Both the position numbers and the translations under genes were made by a program. Of a stretch of DNA of 50,023 nucleotides, positions 25,684-33,438 are shown one piece after another (positions within the stretch are counted from its first letter, which is position 1; every line of letters starts with the position of its first letter). Origin of the DNA: Crocinitomicaceae bacterium (GTDB taxonomy: Bacteria > Bacteroidota > Bacteroidia > Flavobacteriales_D > Crocinitomicaceae); the NCBI GenBank assembly GCA_022448165.1, contig JAKVAS010000005.1, positions 1-50,023 of the forward strand. Direction: 5' to 3'. The notes below the pieces were generated by a model. It was not told the DNA's origin and searched no databases. It saw only the letters and a list, made by a program, of their open reading frames with translations.

Positions 25684-27393
25684 ATGAAAAATATAATCAC
25701 CATAATATTTGTCGTAATCACATCTGTTTCTTTCGGACAGGATGTTGATCACACACTTCACGGAACTGGACAACGACATGTTGAGCCTGCCTACCGAATT
25801 GCTACATCACCAACGATTATCGACACTGTAATCCCAACTCCGATGGTAAAATATCCTTTGTTGGTATTAAAATACGAAACAGAAACAGAGGTTGAGATGA
25901 TTAATCCTGCGTCAATTAAAACAACGGAAAATCTCAGTCAATTGTACAATACATACATTAAAATGGGGGTGAGCACAGAGTTCATGCCAATTGGAGAAGT
26001 ATATTTTGACGCAAAACGCTCCCGTAAATATTTATATGGAGCCCATTTGAAACACCTAAGCTCTTTTGGAGATATTAGAGGGTTTGCTCCTGCACAGTTT
26101 GATAGAACACGCTTCAATACATACGGCGCTATTAATGAACGTAAATATACCTTGCGTGGAGACATTCATTACAACAATCAAGGTTTACATTATTATGGAA
26201 TTTCTGACACTCTTGGTTTATCTAAGGATAGTATTGCACAACGTTACAGCGACTTCGGAATGGAAGCCTCATTCTTCGGACATAAAAAAGACAGTGCGAA
26301 CATCAATTACATTGTTGGCGTGGAATACAATAATTTCTCGTCAAAGAAGCCATTAACGGAAGGTCGTGATGATTGGAGAGCTAGCGAAAACTTCTTTGGT
26401 ATTTCTTCTAGTGCTTGGTATAAACTAGGTGAAGAAGTATACGCTGCCGATTTCGATATCCACTACAACGGATACAAATACGGAGTTGCTGATTCTATAT
26501 ATTCAAATGTTCAAGATTCAGGAATTGTGATGAACAACACCATCGTGAGTTTACGCCCACACATCACAACTCGCTTAATGAATAATCGCTTTAAGGCAAA
26601 AGTTGGGTTAAACTTCACTATAAATTCACACAACATAACTCAGGCTCATATCTATCCATTGGCAGAATTAAAATACAGTATGTTCAATGATATTTTCATC
26701 CCTTACGTTGGGCTTCGAGGAGGAATGAAACAAAACACATTTAAAAACTTAAGTTCAATTAATGAATTTATTTTACCAAATGTCAACATGTTGAATGAAA
26801 ATAAAGCAATTGACTTTTATGGAGGGATCAAAGGAACATTGAGTAAGCAAATTAGCTTTAATGCGGGAATAAGTTTCGCTAATGTGAAAAATCGAGCAAT
26901 GTTTGTCACAGATACAACGTTTTCAATCGGTAATAAATTCAATGTGATTTTTGACACAATGAACATTACAACTATCGACGGTTCAATTTCTTACCAACTA
27001 AAAGAAAAGCTTAAAGTTGACGCCATCGCTAGGTTCTATTCATACAACGTTTTAAATAACTCTTATGCTTGGAACCTTCCGAATTTAGAAGTAACACTTC
27101 GAGGATCATATAATTTGTTTGATAAATTCTTATTCAACCTAGACCTAAACGTTGAACAAGGAAGACGCGCTTTGGTATATGCTCCAGGAACTGATGTAAC
27201 ACTTGAAAACGGTCAATATATACAAAAGCTAAACTTCATTACAGACGTAAACCTTGGTGTTGAATATCGCTATAATCAACGTATTTCCGCATTTGTTCAG
27301 TTTAACAACATCGCCTCTCAGCGATATGCTCGTTGGTATAATACACCTGTTCATGCATTCCAAGCTGTTGGAGGAGTAACCTTTAGACTGTAA
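25684..27393 (+). CDS. Outer-membrane beta-barrel protein, TonB-receptor-like
   Basis: The protein has 569 residues with signal peptide MKNIITIIFVVITSVSFGQD. Regular amphipathic strands run from ~90 to the end (for example NYIVGVEYNNFSS, AWYKLGEEVYAADFDIHYNG, KLKVDAIARFYSYN, FNLDLNVEQGR), and it finishes with a barrel-type last strand AVGGVTFRL ending in an aromatic-x-Leu pattern. A C-terminal AFVQFNNIASQRYARWYNTP segment recalls TonB-dependent receptors, but no plug domain or TonB box is obvious. It is translationally linked to the TPR gene. Confidence 0.8.
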   Translation: MKNIITIIFVVITSVSFGQDVDHTLHGTGQRHVEPAYRIATSPTIIDTVIPTPMVKYPLLVLKYETETEVEMINPASIKTTENLSQLYNTYIKMGVSTEFMPIGEVYFDAKRSRKYLYGAHLKHLSSFGDIRGFAPAQFDRTRFNTYGAINERKYTLRGDIHYNNQGLHYYGISDTLGLSKDSIAQRYSDFGMEASFFGHKKDSANINYIVGVEYNNFSSKKPLTEGRDDWRASENFFGISSSAWYKLGEEVYAADFDIHYNGYKYGVADSIYSNVQDSGIVMNNTIVSLRPHITTRLMNNRFKAKVGLNFTINSHNITQAHIYPLAELKYSMFNDIFIPYVGLRGGMKQNTFKNLSSINEFILPNVNMLNENKAIDFYGGIKGTLSKQISFNAGISFANVKNRAMFVTDTTFSIGNKFNVIFDTMNITTIDGSISYQLKEKLKVDAIARFYSYNVLNNSYAWNLPNLEVTLRGSYNLFDKFLFNLDLNVEQGRRALVYAPGTDVTLENGQYIQKLNFITDVNLGVEYRYNQRISAFVQFNNIASQRYARWYNTPVHAFQAVGGVTFRL

Positions 27394-27639
27394 AGTAATT
27401 AGAAATTGCCTTATTTCTTAGAAGAACTTCCTAATTACGAATTGTTGCTGAAGCTGAGAAGTTAATTATAGAATCTATTCAGTAGTTTATTAGATACAAA
27501 AGTGATTTTAATAATTCTTATTGTTTTATATAAATCATTTACCCTCTCTATTTCCTTTAATTCCCGAGTATTTATGTATTCCTATTTTTGTATAAAATTC
27601 CGAAATTGGGAAAAATTAATCAAGACAAAAACGTCTTAA

Positions 27640-27668
27640 CCCCTATTTTTAAAGGTATGGGGCTTTTT
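27640..27668 (+). terminator. Terminator of the TPR/barrel operon
   Basis: CCCCTATTT (27640-27648) pairs with AAAGGTA-GGGG (27653-27662, one bulged T and two G-U pairs), followed by CTTTTT at 27663-27668. It lies about 250 bp past the barrel stop codon, so the transcript would have a long 3' end, and it precedes the candidate small gene. Confidence 0.4.
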
Positions 27669-27753
27669 GGCACGATTTTCAAGTAACCTATAATATACGA
27701 TCAACATTTAGTGTAATTTAAGATTTAACCTAAATGGCAAGGGAGTATAACAA

Positions 27754-27924
27754 ATGAACTTAAAAATATTACGCCTACTTTTTTACAATTTAATAGAACA
27801 AGGATATAGCGAAAAATTAATTTCTTGTAAACTACGTTATCGTTTTTCATTTATGAGGGTTGATGATAAACATATAGAAGTTTCTTCACACAGGAGTATC
27901 AATTTTTCAGCTTGTACGGCTTGA
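27754..27924 (+). CDS. Candidate 56-residue basic protein
   Basis: ATG 27754 is preceded by GGGAG at 27740-27744, a reasonable ribosome binding site. The frame gives MNLKILRLLFYNLIEQGYSE and continues with KLISCKLRYRFSF and HIEVSSHRSINFSACTA before TGA. The product is basic with an amphipathic N-terminal helix and two Cys. A strong hairpin with TTTT follows 37 bp later (27961-27994), and a TATAAT-like box lies upstream near 27690. The enclosed arrangement favours a real small gene or an sRNA; no family is recognised. Confidence 0.35.
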   Translation: MNLKILRLLFYNLIEQGYSEKLISCKLRYRFSFMRVDDKHIEVSSHRSINFSACTA

Positions 27925-27960
27925 GAGGTGGTTTCCTTCTTTGTTCTATTGATAAACAAA

Positions 27961-27994
27961 CGACTGTTTGAAAAGTATTTCAAACAGTCGTTTT
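27961..27994 (+). terminator. Strong hairpin terminator
   Basis: A perfect 13-bp inverted repeat: CGACTGTTTGAAA at 27961-27973 and its complement at 27978-27990, with a 4-nt loop AGTA and TTTT at 27991-27994. It is best read as terminating plus-strand transcription of the candidate small gene, but minus-strand use after galE is also possible. Confidence 0.6.
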
Positions 27995-28048
27995 CCATTT
28001 ATAACAAAACTATTCTGCGTTCAACAACAATTTGCCGTACATAGCATA

Positions 28049-28081
28049 AAAAAACAGCTGTCTATCAAGACAGCTGTTTTC
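28049..28081 (-). terminator. Terminator of the galE/polysaccharide operon
   Basis: AAAACAGCTGTCT (28052-28064) and its perfect complement (28069-28081) enclose loop ATCA. On the minus strand the hairpin ends in seven T residues (28049-28055 read as A on plus). It lies 30 bp beyond the galE stop codon at 28111. With A and T runs on both sides it can act in both directions. Confidence 0.7.
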
Positions 28082-28110
28082 ATGCGCTTCACATTTTTTG
28101 CAAAGACACA

Positions 28111-29165
28111 TCATCTAACCCTACCACTAAAAAAGTATGACTTGAACGCAGACATTTCCATACATTTCTTTTCCCAATTCCATGCATCCTTCAATGCATC
28201 CTTCACAGACCGTTTAGAAGACCAGTTCAATAATTCCTTTGCTTTATTCGTGTCTGCAAATATCTGTTCCATGTCTCCTTTTCTTCTACGCCCCATTTTC
28301 CATTCTAAATCCTTTCCGCTAACTTCCTCAAACGCATCAATTATCTCCAGGACACTCTTTCCTTTTCCAGTACCAAGGTTAACAACCTCGTGTGTTTTTT
28401 CTGTTTGTTTCATCAACCATTCTATTCCTACAACATGAGCTTCAGCAACGTCGCATACATGCACATAATCTCTAATACATGTACCATCCGGCGTGTTATA
28501 GTCGTTTCCAAAACAGTTAAAAATTCTATTTTTCTCATTGCTGTTTGAGTAATGAACGGAACCAAATTATTCGGACACCCTTGTGGTAATTCACCAATAT
28601 GACTTGATGGATGCGCCCCAATTGGATTAAAATAGCGCATACACAACACGTTCAAGTTAGGATTAGCCTTAACAACGTCCTGTAAAATTTGCTCGCCAAT
28701 TCTTTTAGTAGTCGCGTATGGAGACTGCCCTATTCCAATTGGTGTTGACTCAGTAACAACGTTATTCGTTTTAGACACATCATAAAGCGTACACGATGAA
28801 GAAAAAATAAAGTTTTGAACGTTGTAGGCAATGGCTAATTCGACAACCGTAAGAAGTGTCCCTAAATTATTCCGATAATATTTCAAAGGAACTTCAACCG
28901 ACTCTCCTACTGCTTTATACGCAGCAAAGTGAATGATTCCTTCAAATAAATATTTTTGAAAAATAGACTTAACAGCTCCATAGTCAGTCAAATCTATTTT
29001 ATAAAAACAAATTTTCTTCTTTACAATTTTCTCAATTCCTTCAATAATTCTTTCTTCAGAGTTTCTAAAATCATCAATGATTATTGGGTTGTACCCCTGT
29101 TGAATCAATTCAACAACCGTATGTGATCCTATATATCCGGCTCCACCCGTTACTAGTATATTCAT
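28111..29165 (-). pseudogene. galE: UDP-glucose 4-epimerase, split by a one-base frameshift
   Basis: GalE interconverts UDP-glucose and UDP-galactose (or the GlcNAc/GalNAc forms). The N-terminal part starts at ATG 29165 with MNILVTGGAGYIGSHTVVEL (NAD site) and contains SSSCTLYD and the catalytic PYATTK. At the five-A run of the coding strand (28529-28533) the frame is lost. The other frame continues exactly where expected with FGNDYNTPDGTCIRDYVHVC and VVNLGTGKGKSVLEIIDAFE to the stop at 28111. One extra A restores a 351-residue protein with the normal nine-residue spacing between QTA and FGNDY. It may be a real pseudogene, a sequence error, or rescued by -1 slippage. It ends the polysaccharide operon. 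Confidence 0.88.
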
Positions 29166-29176
29166 ATTTAACTTAT

Positions 29177-29683
29177 TTATTGGCAATGGTTAATTATTAA
29201 TGCTATTAATACCGGAACCACAATAAATGCCGCAACCCTAACCCTGCGCACTCTCAATTCTCGATATTGCTTTGCTTGCTTTTGATGAATCTTTTTTGTC
29301 TTAAGGTTTGATTGTATCTCAATAACTAGATTATCTAAAAACCCCTCATCTTCTTTCGATAAATAGTTCACTGCTCCAGTCTGAAGAACCTTCGTTGTAA
29401 TCAGTTTATCACGCTGTCCAGATATCATAATTATAAATGGCATTTTCTTTCGTAAACTCAGCCTCTTTATAAAGTCTAGCCCATTCATGTTATTTTTATC
29501 TTGAGAGTCCAAGTAATAATCCAAAAGAATAATGTCGGGGTTATAGATGTCTAGCTTTTCAAGGGCCGCCTCAGCTGAATCAAATGGCAACACTCTAGCT
29601 TCTAATTCCAGCTCTAGAATATGCTTTATGGTTTCAAGAATAATCTTGCTATCCTCAATAATAAATATACAGGCTCCTTTCAT
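29177..29683 (-). CDS. Receiver-domain protein with C-terminal membrane helix
   Basis: The protein has 168 residues. The receiver domain covers ~1-125: acidic pair ED at 10-11, phospho-acceptor Asp55 in IILLDYYLD, Ser/Thr in MISGQ, and the switch Lys in YLSKEDEG. No DNA-binding or enzymatic output domain follows. A basic linker (KQAKQYRELRVRRVR) leads to a hydrophobic helix AAFIVVPVLIALII (~150-164), likely anchoring it to the inner membrane with positive-inside topology. It overlaps the WecA-like gene by 4 bp and is 11 bp before galE, so it is embedded in the polysaccharide operon and may control the membrane glycan machinery directly (inference). Confidence 0.85.
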   Translation of the reverse strand: MKGACIFIIEDSKIILETIKHILELELEARVLPFDSAEAALEKLDIYNPDIILLDYYLDSQDKNNMNGLDFIKRLSLRKKMPFIIMISGQRDKLITTKVLQTGAVNYLSKEDEGFLDNLVIEIQSNLKTKKIHQKQAKQYRELRVRRVRVAAFIVVPVLIALIINHCQ

Positions 29684-30768
29684 TTCAAATTTGATTTAAG
29701 TAGTTGATTATTGCCTATTTCCCTATTCTTTTTCGCAATTGTTTTTCGCCATAAGCTGTGGTGCTTTCTGAAAACCAAAAATTGTAATAGTCCATAAAAG
29801 CTAACACAGCAAAGAATTAGCGTAACAAGACTTGCAAGAAATTTATCTGGATTTAGCAATAAAAATGCTGTCAGAATTAATGTCAAATTCAGGGTGAAAA
29901 TTAAAGCAACAATCTTTCTATGTGACCACCCTAATCGTAACAATACATAGTGAAAATGATTTCTATCTGCCTTAAATGGTTTTTTAGTAATGACGTATCT
30001 TCCTAAGAATAATCGAACCATGTCTACACAACAGAAAATAATCAAAGCAACCCCCACAATTGAAAATTTAGGATCGCCCGCTTCTGTTACTTTTAACACA
30101 CCGACAGAAAGATAAGTTCCGATTAAAAGAGAACCTGTATTTCCCATAAAAATCTTCGCCGGTTGAAAATTATACACTAAAAAAGATGCAGAAACCCCAA
30201 TCATAGCCATACTTAAATAGAGGTAAGAAAGCTGTCCTTGTAGGTAAAATATAATTGTCAAAACAATACTTGACGCAAAAGTAATGCTGACCAGCAAACC
30301 GTCTATACCATCTATCAGGTTGACAGCCTTAACAACACCTAAAATGAAAAGTACAGTCAAGGCGAGGTCTAAATAATGTGGTGGGCTTATTCCCACAATT
30401 AACTCTAAAATAGGCGTAACAGAAAAGCCTAATAGATACAGACAAACAGCGATAAGCCCCTGAAAGACAAATTTCATTTTTGATGATAAATCCATTCGAT
30501 CATGCACAAAGCCTAATATTCCAGACGCGCCAATCAATGAACAAAACAATGTTACTTCCAAGTTTCTGGCAAAGCCTATTGCGAATAATAAGCCCGAAAA
30601 GAAAACAATTCCTCCCATTGAGGGAATCGGCGATTTATGCACTGACCGATTATTGGGAACATCCAATGTCTCGGACCTTTTCAGAAACCTAATTAATAAT
30701 GGTATAGACACAATTACAACTAACCCAGTTAGAATCATTGTCCAAAAATGAAATATAAGGTCTTTCAT
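29680..30768 (-). CDS. WecA/MraY-family undecaprenyl-phosphate sugar-1-P transferase
   Basis: The protein has 362 residues with about ten transmembrane segments. It transfers a HexNAc-1-phosphate from UDP-sugar to the lipid carrier and starts O-antigen, capsule or teichoic-type glycan synthesis. Family motifs are SVHKSPIPSMGGIVFFSGLL near the N-terminus, AVNLIDGIDGLLVSI (catalytic Asp pair), FMGNTGSLLIG, and KADRNHFHYVLLRLGWSHRK, the HxH carbohydrate-recognition loop typical of WecA/TagO rather than MraY. Relatives in Bacteroidota are annotated as glycosyltransferase family 4 lipid carrier transferases. It is followed in overlap by the membrane receiver gene. Confidence 0.9.
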   Translation of the reverse strand: MKDLIFHFWTMILTGLVVIVSIPLLIRFLKRSETLDVPNNRSVHKSPIPSMGGIVFFSGLLFAIGFARNLEVTLFCSLIGASGILGFVHDRMDLSSKMKFVFQGLIAVCLYLLGFSVTPILELIVGISPPHYLDLALTVLFILGVVKAVNLIDGIDGLLVSITFASSIVLTIIFYLQGQLSYLYLSMAMIGVSASFLVYNFQPAKIFMGNTGSLLIGTYLSVGVLKVTEAGDPKFSIVGVALIIFCCVDMVRLFLGRYVITKKPFKADRNHFHYVLLRLGWSHRKIVALIFTLNLTLILTAFLLLNPDKFLASLVTLILCCVSFYGLLQFLVFRKHHSLWRKTIAKKNREIGNNQLLKSNLK

Positions 30769-30792
30769 AGTTATTTATTATTTAAATACTTA

Positions 30793-31977
30793 TCAGTGTT
30801 TTGCTATTATTTGTTCAAAATCACCTGAACGCAATCGAATACGATCAAGCTCTCCTAATTTTGGAACATTCATTTTATGCGCATATTCAAATCTCAGCCA
30901 TTCTATGAGATCGTCATATTGCTCAGCAATTCGTTTCCAAGTGTATTCTTTATGTGAAATTAGGAGCATCGCTTTTTTATTCTTGATGTATTCCTTTTCA
31001 AGCGTAGTCTTAATTATTGCTTTTAATTCATTTTCACTCCCAAAGTAAAGTGCTTGCGCTTTCGTTGTTTCTCGATTAAAAGAAACGTTAAACGAAATAA
31101 CAGGCAAGCCTAAGCACATCGCCTGTACCAAAGAGGGGTTTGTTCCTCCCGCCTCGCGTCCATGAATGTAAGCTTTCGCATTTCCTCGTAAAAAATCAAT
31201 CTCCTCCAATTCATAAATCGGGTTCAATAATTGAATATTACTTAAGCTCCCATATTCTTTATACAGTGCCTTTCCAAACTCACTTTTCGACCAATCTCCT
31301 ACTATTACGAGCTGTTCTTTTTCTACTGAAAATGTACGAAGGATGAGTTCGATATTATTTTCAGGTTCAATTGGTGCAACTTTTATGAAGTAATCATTAT
31401 TTACAAAGGGATACTTGTTCATTAGCGCTTCATTGCTTCTATCTACAGTTTTATGATTTCCTCCATAAGGGATAACTTTACTTACAGTTCCATAATACAT
31501 GGTTGTATATCTCTGGATTGCCTTGTTATCAACTACATCTACATGAGAGTAACGAATTGCAAAGCCTTCGCTCAATCGTAAGAACCACTTTGCCAACCTT
31601 CCCCATTTCTTTCGTCGCCACTCCAAACCATCGATATTAACAATGATTTTTTTTCTAGTAAAAAGTCGAACTAATGGAAGCATTGTACATCCAGAAACAC
31701 CTAAAATCAAAAGTGTGTCCGCATAAAATAAAGCTCGAAAAATTGCGATGTAATAATACAACACACCCTGAAGTCCATTTGCCTTTAATGGAATAAACTT
31801 CAATCTAGCCCCTTTATAGCTGGACTTTCGCTCACTGCGCTTAAGATCTTTTGTACTGCAAAACACCGTTATCTCATATTTATATGATAGCTGCTCTACC
31901 AGGTTTTCTGTAAGCGTTTCAAAACCCTCATGATTTACTGGTATTCCGACGCTTCCTATAATTGCTAACCTTTTCAT
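30793..31977 (-). CDS. Glycosyltransferase with DUF1972 N-terminal domain (GT4)
   Basis: I choose ATG 31977 (MKRLAIIGSVGIPVNHEGFE, 394 residues) rather than an upstream start, because the DUF1972 domain begins there. Typical segments are the N-terminal GxPxxxGGFET-like motif (here VNHEGFETLTENLVEQL), IVNIDGLEWRRKKWGRLAKW and KVIPYGG. The C-terminal GT4 donor domain shows APIEPENNIELILRTF and REAGGTNPSLVQAMCLGLPV. Proteins of this kind are often rhamnosyltransferases in capsule and O-antigen loci; the exact sugar is unknown. The gene is 24 bp upstream of the WecA-like gene. Confidence 0.88.
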   Translation of the reverse strand: MKRLAIIGSVGIPVNHEGFETLTENLVEQLSYKYEITVFCSTKDLKRSERKSSYKGARLKFIPLKANGLQGVLYYYIAIFRALFYADTLLILGVSGCTMLPLVRLFTRKKIIVNIDGLEWRRKKWGRLAKWFLRLSEGFAIRYSHVDVVDNKAIQRYTTMYYGTVSKVIPYGGNHKTVDRSNEALMNKYPFVNNDYFIKVAPIEPENNIELILRTFSVEKEQLVIVGDWSKSEFGKALYKEYGSLSNIQLLNPIYELEEIDFLRGNAKAYIHGREAGGTNPSLVQAMCLGLPVISFNVSFNRETTKAQALYFGSENELKAIIKTTLEKEYIKNKKAMLLISHKEYTWKRIAEQYDDLIEWLRFEYAHKMNVPKLGELDRIRLRSGDFEQIIAKH

Positions 31978-32063
31978 ACTCTTAATTTGATTTAACTTGC
32001 TTAAATTTCGTTCCAAACCCCGAAAACACTGATATACAAGGGGGTTTCAATTTCAATATATTC

Positions 32064-33224
32064 TCATTTTGGGTCAGTTATTCTATAATTGACCCGCCTA
32101 TTCTGCCGATGAATTGCTCTCCAATTTGATTGGAACCTCTCTAGAGTGAATTTATTTTCAAATACTTCCTTTGCTTTCATTCCCATTTCTTTCACTCTTG
32201 ATTTTGACTCAATCATTTCTATGAGTACTTGAGCAAATTGATTAGAGTCATTTGGAGGAATTAAAAAACCATTGGAACCATCCGTTATCATCTCAGCAGC
32301 ACCGCTATTTTTTGTGACAATTACAGGCTTTTCTGCAGACATTGCTTCCAATACTGCAATAGGAAAAGAGCCATTCATTAAAGATGGTACTATGCATACA
32401 TCTGCCTTATTCATCTCAGTGCGGATGTCATTACAAAACCCTTTCATTGATACAACCGATTCTAATCCGGCTTCTTTAATTTTTTCAGCCAACGATTCTA
32501 ATAGATGTTCTTTTCCAAGAGGAGTTCCTCCAACAATTACAAACTTTGATTTTTCCAAGGTTACCCGTGGAATTTGAGAAAGTGCCTCTATCAAGTACCA
32601 TTGTCCTTTCTTTGGGATTATTCGTCCAAAAAGGTAGAAGGTTAAACGTCCATGAACTTCTTTTTCGTCGGCCAATATTGAGGGTATTCCATTGTGAATG
32701 CAATAACTCTTTGAACTGATACCTGGTACGATTCGCGCTAAACTATTCTCCGTTGCTTTGGAAACACATACTATGTAATCACTGTACTTATTAACGAAAT
32801 TTGCCATTGTCCATGCAGCTAGCTTTGGGCGCTCTATAATTTCGTGAACATGTACAAAGCTTCTTACCTTCAGTTTTTTTAAGGTTCGTAATAAAAAAAA
32901 ACATGATAGTGTGTTTACATAGGCTAAATCAAATTGGTGTTTTTGATGTTCATTTCGAAACCATTTTTCGAATGACCAATAGCTTGTCAAGCATTTAAAA
33001 ACTCCCTTTATAGAAAATAGTGCCTGATAAAAAATTGGCATTTTCGGCTGTATAACAATCAATACATTTTTGACATTTTGCTCAATATATTCTATTAACG
33101 GCCCATCTTTCAGTAAGTAAACAATTTTCAATTTATTCTTTGGAAAAGATTGAAGCGCATTTACTAAAATTCGATCCGCACCATACAGTTCACAGGAAGG
33201 GTGAAATACAACGATCGTTTTCAT
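32064..33224 (-). CDS. GT4-family glycosyltransferase
   Basis: The protein has 386 residues with GT-B fold. The N-terminal acceptor domain starts MKTIVVFHPSCELYGADRIL (the G-A-D/E-R start common in GT4). SFVHVHEIIERP precedes the linker. The donor domain has FYLFGRIIPKKGQWYLIEAL, FVIVGGTPLGKEHLLESLAE and PSLMNGSFPIAVLEAMSAEK. In the E-x7-E motif the first Glu is replaced (MNGSFPIAVLE), a variation seen in some active members. It is cytoplasmic, acting on lipid-linked intermediates. It is separated from neighbouring genes by 86 and 214 bp. Confidence 0.9.
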   Translation of the reverse strand: MKTIVVFHPSCELYGADRILVNALQSFPKNKLKIVYLLKDGPLIEYIEQNVKNVLIVIQPKMPIFYQALFSIKGVFKCLTSYWSFEKWFRNEHQKHQFDLAYVNTLSCFFLLRTLKKLKVRSFVHVHEIIERPKLAAWTMANFVNKYSDYIVCVSKATENSLARIVPGISSKSYCIHNGIPSILADEKEVHGRLTFYLFGRIIPKKGQWYLIEALSQIPRVTLEKSKFVIVGGTPLGKEHLLESLAEKIKEAGLESVVSMKGFCNDIRTEMNKADVCIVPSLMNGSFPIAVLEAMSAEKPVIVTKNSGAAEMITDGSNGFLIPPNDSNQFAQVLIEMIESKSRVKEMGMKAKEVFENKFTLERFQSNWRAIHRQNRRVNYRITDPK

Positions 33225-33438
33225 AATGTTTTTTAATTAAATTCTTTCATAATATTTTTTCCTTTAACCTCTCATGCGAAAGGTCTCTTATGGCGATATA
33301 TGGCTTGATAATTGAATTTTATCCAAAAAAAAAGAGCTGCTTCTAAGAAAATAGCTTTGTGTTTTTTCGTGTATTTCCAACTCAATAGAAGTTCGAATTA
33401 ACTCGATCAACTTTATTACAATGTCATTATTTTATAAC

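Larger units (their letters stand above)
27394..28110. other. Gap with three terminator-like hairpins and one candidate small gene
   Basis: This 717-bp gap separates the converging barrel operon (plus) and polysaccharide operon (minus). It holds an imperfect inverted repeat GTAATTAG/CTAATTAC just after the barrel stop, a plus-strand terminator at 27640-27668, a possible 56-residue gene at 27754-27924, and hairpins at 27961-27994 and 28049-28081. The plus-strand frame at 27968-28438 is the shadow of galE. The sequence from 27450 to 27630 shows nothing I can name. Confidence 0.6.

Noticed and set aside
27968-28438. 156-codon plus-strand frame
   Set aside because: It lies antisense to the C-terminal half of galE and runs through two terminator hairpins; it is a shadow.
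28529-28533. Programmed -1 frameshift in galE
   Set aside because: A -1 slip on the A run would restore the frame, but no proper slippery heptamer or stimulatory stem-loop is visible; a deletion or sequence error is simpler.
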